Origin: an uncultured Bacteroidales bacterium
Lineage (GTDB): Bacteria > Bacteroidota > Bacteroidia > Bacteroidales > Muribaculaceae
Reading direction: 5' to 3'
Assembly: GCA_958418815.1 (NCBI GenBank)
Contig: CATZGB010000064.1
Coordinates: forward strand, 1-8,906
Length of the DNA: 8,906 nucleotides
This document shows, piece after piece, positions 6,203 through 8,906 of this stretch. The notes below the pieces were generated by a model. It was not told where the DNA came from and made no database searches. It worked only from the letters and a program-made list of their open reading frames with translations. Each line of letters starts with the position of its first letter. Within the stretch, counting starts at the first letter, position 1. The translations under genes were made by a program, and so were the position numbers.

Positions 6203-6243
6203 TATTCAGGAGGCGTGTTCAGTCTGAATGTGCCTCCTGAATA
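6203..6243. repeat. perfect 12-bp inverted repeat with a self-complementary centre
   Basis: Arms TATTCAGGAGGC (6203-6214) and GCCTCCTGAATA (6232-6243) are exact reverse complements. The 17-nt spacer is itself nearly palindromic (three wobble pairs, then TTCAG-T-CTGAA), so the transcript could form one stem of about 17 to 18 pairs with a small loop. There is no adjacent T tract on either strand, and a separate proper terminator lies 12 bp further on. It falls in the 3' untranslated region of the lipoprotein mRNA, 28 bp after its stop codon. Protection of the mRNA 3' end or a protein-binding site are possibilities. Confidence 0.85.
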
Positions 6244-6271
6244 CCACGTTGGCGTGTGTGCATCACATAGT

Positions 6272-8785
6272 TTACTGGGGAAGTGTAATCGATGTGGCGG
6301 TGTTGCCGGCAAGAGCGCCCTTGACATTGCCCACGATTTCACCGAAAGGCACATTGTCGACAGTGCCGAAGTTCTTGTAATCGTTGGTGCCGTCCCAGAC
6401 GAGGGTCACATTGGTGGCGGTGTTGCCGGTGACGTTGGCTGAGTTGCCGGCGTAGCCCACGATGGGAGCGAAATGGCGGTATGCCTTGATGGTCACATTC
6501 TCCACGTGGCAACCTGTGACAGCGTCTTTGTTGACGCAGCCGTAGCCGAGGATGCCACCGACCTTGTCACCGTTGTCCCATGAACCGCCAACCAGCTCGG
6601 TGGTGGAGGTGATGGTGCCGCCGATCACCTGGCAGTCTGAGATGACCGAACCGGTCTCATTGTCGACATATCCCGCGATGCCACCGGCATAATGGGTGCT
6701 GGAGATGTTGACATCGCGCAGTATCACATTGCTCACCTTTCCTACAAGGCCGCCGAAAAGTCCGGCAGCGGCATAGTTGGAGGTGTTGTCAGAGGCGGTG
6801 AGGTTGCTGATGGTGTGGCCCTGTCCGTCGAAAGTCCCGGCGAAATGCTTGCTGGGATAAGCGTTGATGTTAACGCCGATGGGGGTGAACGCCACTCCGG
6901 CCATGTCGATGTCAGCGGCGAGCTTGACAGTGCAGCCCGACATGCGGTCAGCGGCGAAGACTCCGTCTCGCCAGTATCCTTCGTTGACCATCTTGGCGAT
7001 GATGCCGAGGGCGGCGGGGGAATGGAGGGTGAAATTCTTGCGGTCAAGGGAGCTGACAATCGGCTGCACCTGCTCGACGCCGTCGATGGTCACTGAGAGC
7101 ATCTGGCCTGTCTTGGCAGCCCAGAGCTTGCTGTCGGAAAGGTAATGGCCGAGGAAACCGGTCTGCGAGCAGTTGTTCATCACCAGGGTGTGCTTGAACT
7201 CGCCTGTGGCCTGGGCGTTGGCATAAACCACTGCCGACTGGGCATCCTTGAGGGCGTCGCCAGAGAAGGTGTTGGTGAAGCTGCAACCTTCAAAGGTCAG
7301 GTCGGTGGCGCAGTTGTAGGCGGTCACGGCGGTACCCATATGGGTTATGAACTTGGTGTCGGTGATGGTACCTTTCTGCACCTTACCGCCGTTGCGGTAA
7401 CGGAAGCTGAGGGCATACTTGTACTGGGTATCGAGGTTGGCCTCGGGGTTGACGGTGAATGTCGAGTTGCGGATTACCAGCTCCTCGCAAAGCGGGGCAA
7501 GACAGCCGTCGACGAAGTTCACGTTGTCATAGGTCTCGGTTTTCGCGTTGCTGAAACCGGGGAAACTAGACCCGGCAAGCGCGGGGGTGCTGAATGTGAC
7601 ATTCTTCAGGGTCACGGCAGCCCCGGTAGCGTCGATGTTGGACACACCTTCGGGATACACCACTTTGGCCACGCCTGCGCCGTCGATGGAGACAGAAGCG
7701 AGGGCGTTGAAGGAGGCGGGGAGGGTGAATGTGCCTTCACCGAGCATCAGCTCAGCGTCGGTGCCGGAAACGGCGGCGAGCGCGTCACCGATGGTCTCGA
7801 AGAGTTGGCTGCCCATCATAATCTTGCCGGCGGGGATGTCGATGACCTCGTGGTCAAAGCCGGGCTCGTTGAAACCGGGCTTGATTTCGATGGTGTAGTC
7901 GACCTGTGAGGTGAGAAGCGCGCCGTAGATGTTGGTGCGGTAATTGCGCTGCACGGGGAGGTTGCTGAGGGTAAGGGCGTTGACGGGCTGCCCGTTGGCG
8001 TCAATCACCTCAAACGAGCAGTTGACAAGCTCCTTCTGGGTTGTGTTGACATTGCCGTCAAGCACCTCGGTGCCGGAGAGGATGTAGTTCATCGACAGAT
8101 ACTCGTAGCCCGCCACGGGGAATGTCTCTCCCTCGGGAAGCGCGGCGAAGTCATAAATCACCTCGACAGGGTCGGAAGCGACACCGGTGAAGAGGTTGAG
8201 CTTGGAATAGACATTGTCGACGGTCAGCTTTGTCTCGCCGAGGGAGACACCGGCGGCGGAGAGGTCATTGGTGCCGACATTGATCTGGGCGAACGGACGG
8301 TAAAGGCTGATGGTCTTCTGCACGGGGCCATTGACCGCGAGGCCCTTCTCTACCTGGAAGAACGCGTCGCGGGTCTCGTCGTTGCTTTTCAGCCCCTGGT
8401 AGTTGACGGTGATGCTCTGCGTGGTAGCGTCGAAGGTGTAGGCGCTGTTGCCGGGCTGGTCGGCCCAGAAGATGATGTCATAGCTCTTGCCCTGGGCGAG
8501 GTTGAGCGAAAGCTGGGTTTGCAGGCCGGTGAATGTGGCAGCAGGCGCGCCGGGATCGCCGCTCTTGAGCAGCGGAATGGTGGTACCGGCCTCATAGACC
8601 GCGTAAGAGAGGCGTGTGGCCGTTGTGCCGTCGGCAAAGCTTCGCGAATTGATGCCGCCGGGGAGCTGGGCCACGAAGGTGACATTACCCTCCGAGGAAC
8701 CCTCAAGCGAAATCGGCTCCTCATTGGAGCATGACACCGCCACCAATGCCGGCAATGCCAGGATAGCAAACAGGTTTTTCTTCAT
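6272..8785 (-). CDS. DUF6562-like surface lipoprotein with beta-helix and GLUG-like repeats
   Basis: This 837-residue protein is predicted to be exported and lipid-anchored. A lysine-led hydrophobic signal peptide (1-18) ends at a lipobox-like AVSC with Cys19, followed by SNEEP. Residues about 35-305 resemble the DUF6562/fimbrillin-like beta-sandwich found in Bacteroidales lipoproteins; typical pieces are a YAVYEAG strand (61-67), SYDIIFWADQ (101-110) and LYRPFAQINVGTNDL (161-175). Residues about 320-575 show short strand-and-turn rungs (VTLKNVTFS, LVIRNSTFTV, LTFEGCSFTN), as in right-handed beta-helices. From about 618 there is a GLUG-like region: ADIDMAGVAFTPIG, FAGTFDGQGHTISNLT, GLFGGLVGKVSNV, YAGGIAGYV and KVGGILGYG. 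A GNTAT motif recurs exactly 40 residues apart (787 and 827). No catalytic residues were recognised. A role in adhesion or surface polymer binding is inference. The gene is monocistronic, with A-rich upstream sequence and no Shine-Dalgarno. Confidence 0.9.
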   Translation of the reverse strand: MKKNLFAILALPALVAVSCSNEEPISLEGSSEGNVTFVAQLPGGINSRSFADGTTATRLSYAVYEAGTTIPLLKSGDPGAPAATFTGLQTQLSLNLAQGKSYDIIFWADQPGNSAYTFDATTQSITVNYQGLKSNDETRDAFFQVEKGLAVNGPVQKTISLYRPFAQINVGTNDLSAAGVSLGETKLTVDNVYSKLNLFTGVASDPVEVIYDFAALPEGETFPVAGYEYLSMNYILSGTEVLDGNVNTTQKELVNCSFEVIDANGQPVNALTLSNLPVQRNYRTNIYGALLTSQVDYTIEIKPGFNEPGFDHEVIDIPAGKIMMGSQLFETIGDALAAVSGTDAELMLGEGTFTLPASFNALASVSIDGAGVAKVVYPEGVSNIDATGAAVTLKNVTFSTPALAGSSFPGFSNAKTETYDNVNFVDGCLAPLCEELVIRNSTFTVNPEANLDTQYKYALSFRYRNGGKVQKGTITDTKFITHMGTAVTAYNCATDLTFEGCSFTNTFSGDALKDAQSAVVYANAQATGEFKHTLVMNNCSQTGFLGHYLSDSKLWAAKTGQMLSVTIDGVEQVQPIVSSLDRKNFTLHSPAALGIIAKMVNEGYWRDGVFAADRMSGCTVKLAADIDMAGVAFTPIGVNINAYPSKHFAGTFDGQGHTISNLTASDNTSNYAAAGLFGGLVGKVSNVILRDVNISSTHYAGGIAGYVDNETGSVISDCQVIGGTITSTTELVGGSWDNGDKVGGILGYGCVNKDAVTGCHVENVTIKAYRHFAPIVGYAGNSANVTGNTATNVTLVWDGTNDYKNFGTVDNVPFGEIVGNVKGALAGNTATSITLPQ
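6294..6429 (-). repeat. 16-bp exact direct repeat inside the lipoprotein gene, 120 bp apart
   Basis: GTGGCGGTGTTGCCGG occurs at 6294-6309 and again at 6414-6429. The 120-bp spacing equals 40 codons, and both copies encode the same GNTAT element near the C-terminus. This marks a recent or conserved internal duplication within the repeat domain. Confidence 0.85.
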
Positions 8786-8814
8786 AAGATTTGTTTTGAT
8801 TGGATAAAAGATTG

Positions 8815-8847
8815 ATTGTTGGTTATTCTTGTTTATCGTTGGTTATT
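8815..8847. repeat. paired 13-bp direct repeats in the lipoprotein leader
   Basis: ATTGTTGGTTATT (8815-8827) and ATCGTTGGTTATT (8835-8847) differ at one base and start exactly 20 bp apart, about two helical turns. They lie 30 to 62 bp upstream of the lipoprotein ATG, between it and a divergent -7 box. This spacing suits a dimeric regulator, but the AT-rich context makes chance possible. No clear TAnnTTTG promoter for the lipoprotein was found in 8786-8906. Confidence 0.5.
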
Positions 8848-8892
8848 ATTGTAAGTAGATGTTGAAAATTAGTTTATATCAATTTTTTTGCG

Positions 8893-8900
8893 TATCTTTG
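8893..8900 (+). promoter_or_regulatory. candidate -7 box of a plus-strand promoter at the right edge
   Basis: TATCTTTG matches the Bacteroidetes -7 consensus TAnnTTTG on the plus strand. The expected -33 position (about 8870-8873) reads TAGT, a poor match, although the intervening sequence is strongly AT-rich. If real, it drives a gene that starts beyond the window, divergent from the lipoprotein gene. Confidence 0.5.
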
Positions 8901-8906
8901 TGTAAA

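Noticed and set aside
6203..6243. Insertion-sequence terminal inverted repeats
   Set aside because: The arms enclose only 17 bp, no transposase gene is nearby and no target duplication is visible.
6133..6354. 73-residue minus-strand ORF at the end of the lipoprotein gene
   Set aside because: It is out of frame with the lipoprotein and runs through the inverted repeat and the terminator, with no family signal.
7145..7909. 254-residue plus-strand ORF
   Set aside because: It lies entirely antisense inside the lipoprotein gene. Its glycine/valine-rich composition is what the complementary strand of a GC-rich coding frame yields, and it shows no family motifs.

Overview
This 8.9 kb stretch is GC-rich chromosomal DNA that looks like a gut Bacteroidales, plausibly Muribaculaceae-like. 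Three things point there. A tRNA gene is driven by a textbook Bacteroidetes primary-sigma promoter (TTTG-N19-TACCTTTG). Start codons are mostly preceded by A-rich leaders rather than Shine-Dalgarno sequences. The largest gene encodes a Bacteroidales-type cell-surface lipoprotein (DUF6562/fimbrillin-like N-terminus). The family-level placement is inference. Every confident gene is on the minus strand, so transcription runs from right to left.

Layout from right to left. At 8786-8906 is an AT-rich leader with a 13-bp direct repeat and, at the extreme right edge, a plus-strand -7 box that probably serves a gene outside the window. At 8785-6272 is an 837-residue lipoprotein: a DUF6562-like N-terminus, then a beta-helix-like middle and GLUG-like repeats. 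It is followed by an unusually perfect 12-bp inverted repeat (6203-6243) and an intrinsic terminator (6158-6191). A quiet AT-rich stretch leads to the promoter, body and terminator of a tRNA-Glu(CTC) gene (5960-5772).

Next comes a run of six same-strand genes. Two half-size CHR-family (chromate/anion) transporter subunits overlap by 4 bp (5639-4944 and 4947-4381). folC follows 40 bp later (4340-3006). After a 96-bp gap come the three urease structural genes ureA, ureB and ureC (2909-203). A strong intrinsic terminator (139-177) closes the run directly after ureC, and beyond it lies a degenerate 12-bp tandem repeat (30-120).

How the genes fit together: UreABC form the nickel-dependent apo-urease that hydrolyses urea to ammonia and carbamate. 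All metal-ligand and catalytic residues I can identify in UreC are present. The accessory genes needed to activate it (ureD/H, E, F, G) and nickel uptake genes are absent from this window, and the terminator separates ureC from whatever lies to the left. FolC (folate polyglutamylation) and the CHR pair have no obvious functional link to urease; their arrangement looks like operon neighbourhood only.

I did not find a clearly new defence or mobile system. The points most worth a second look are the long terminal extensions on UreB, the terminator-isolated ureABC, the 12-bp minisatellite, the inverted repeat behind the lipoprotein gene, and the paired direct repeats in its leader.
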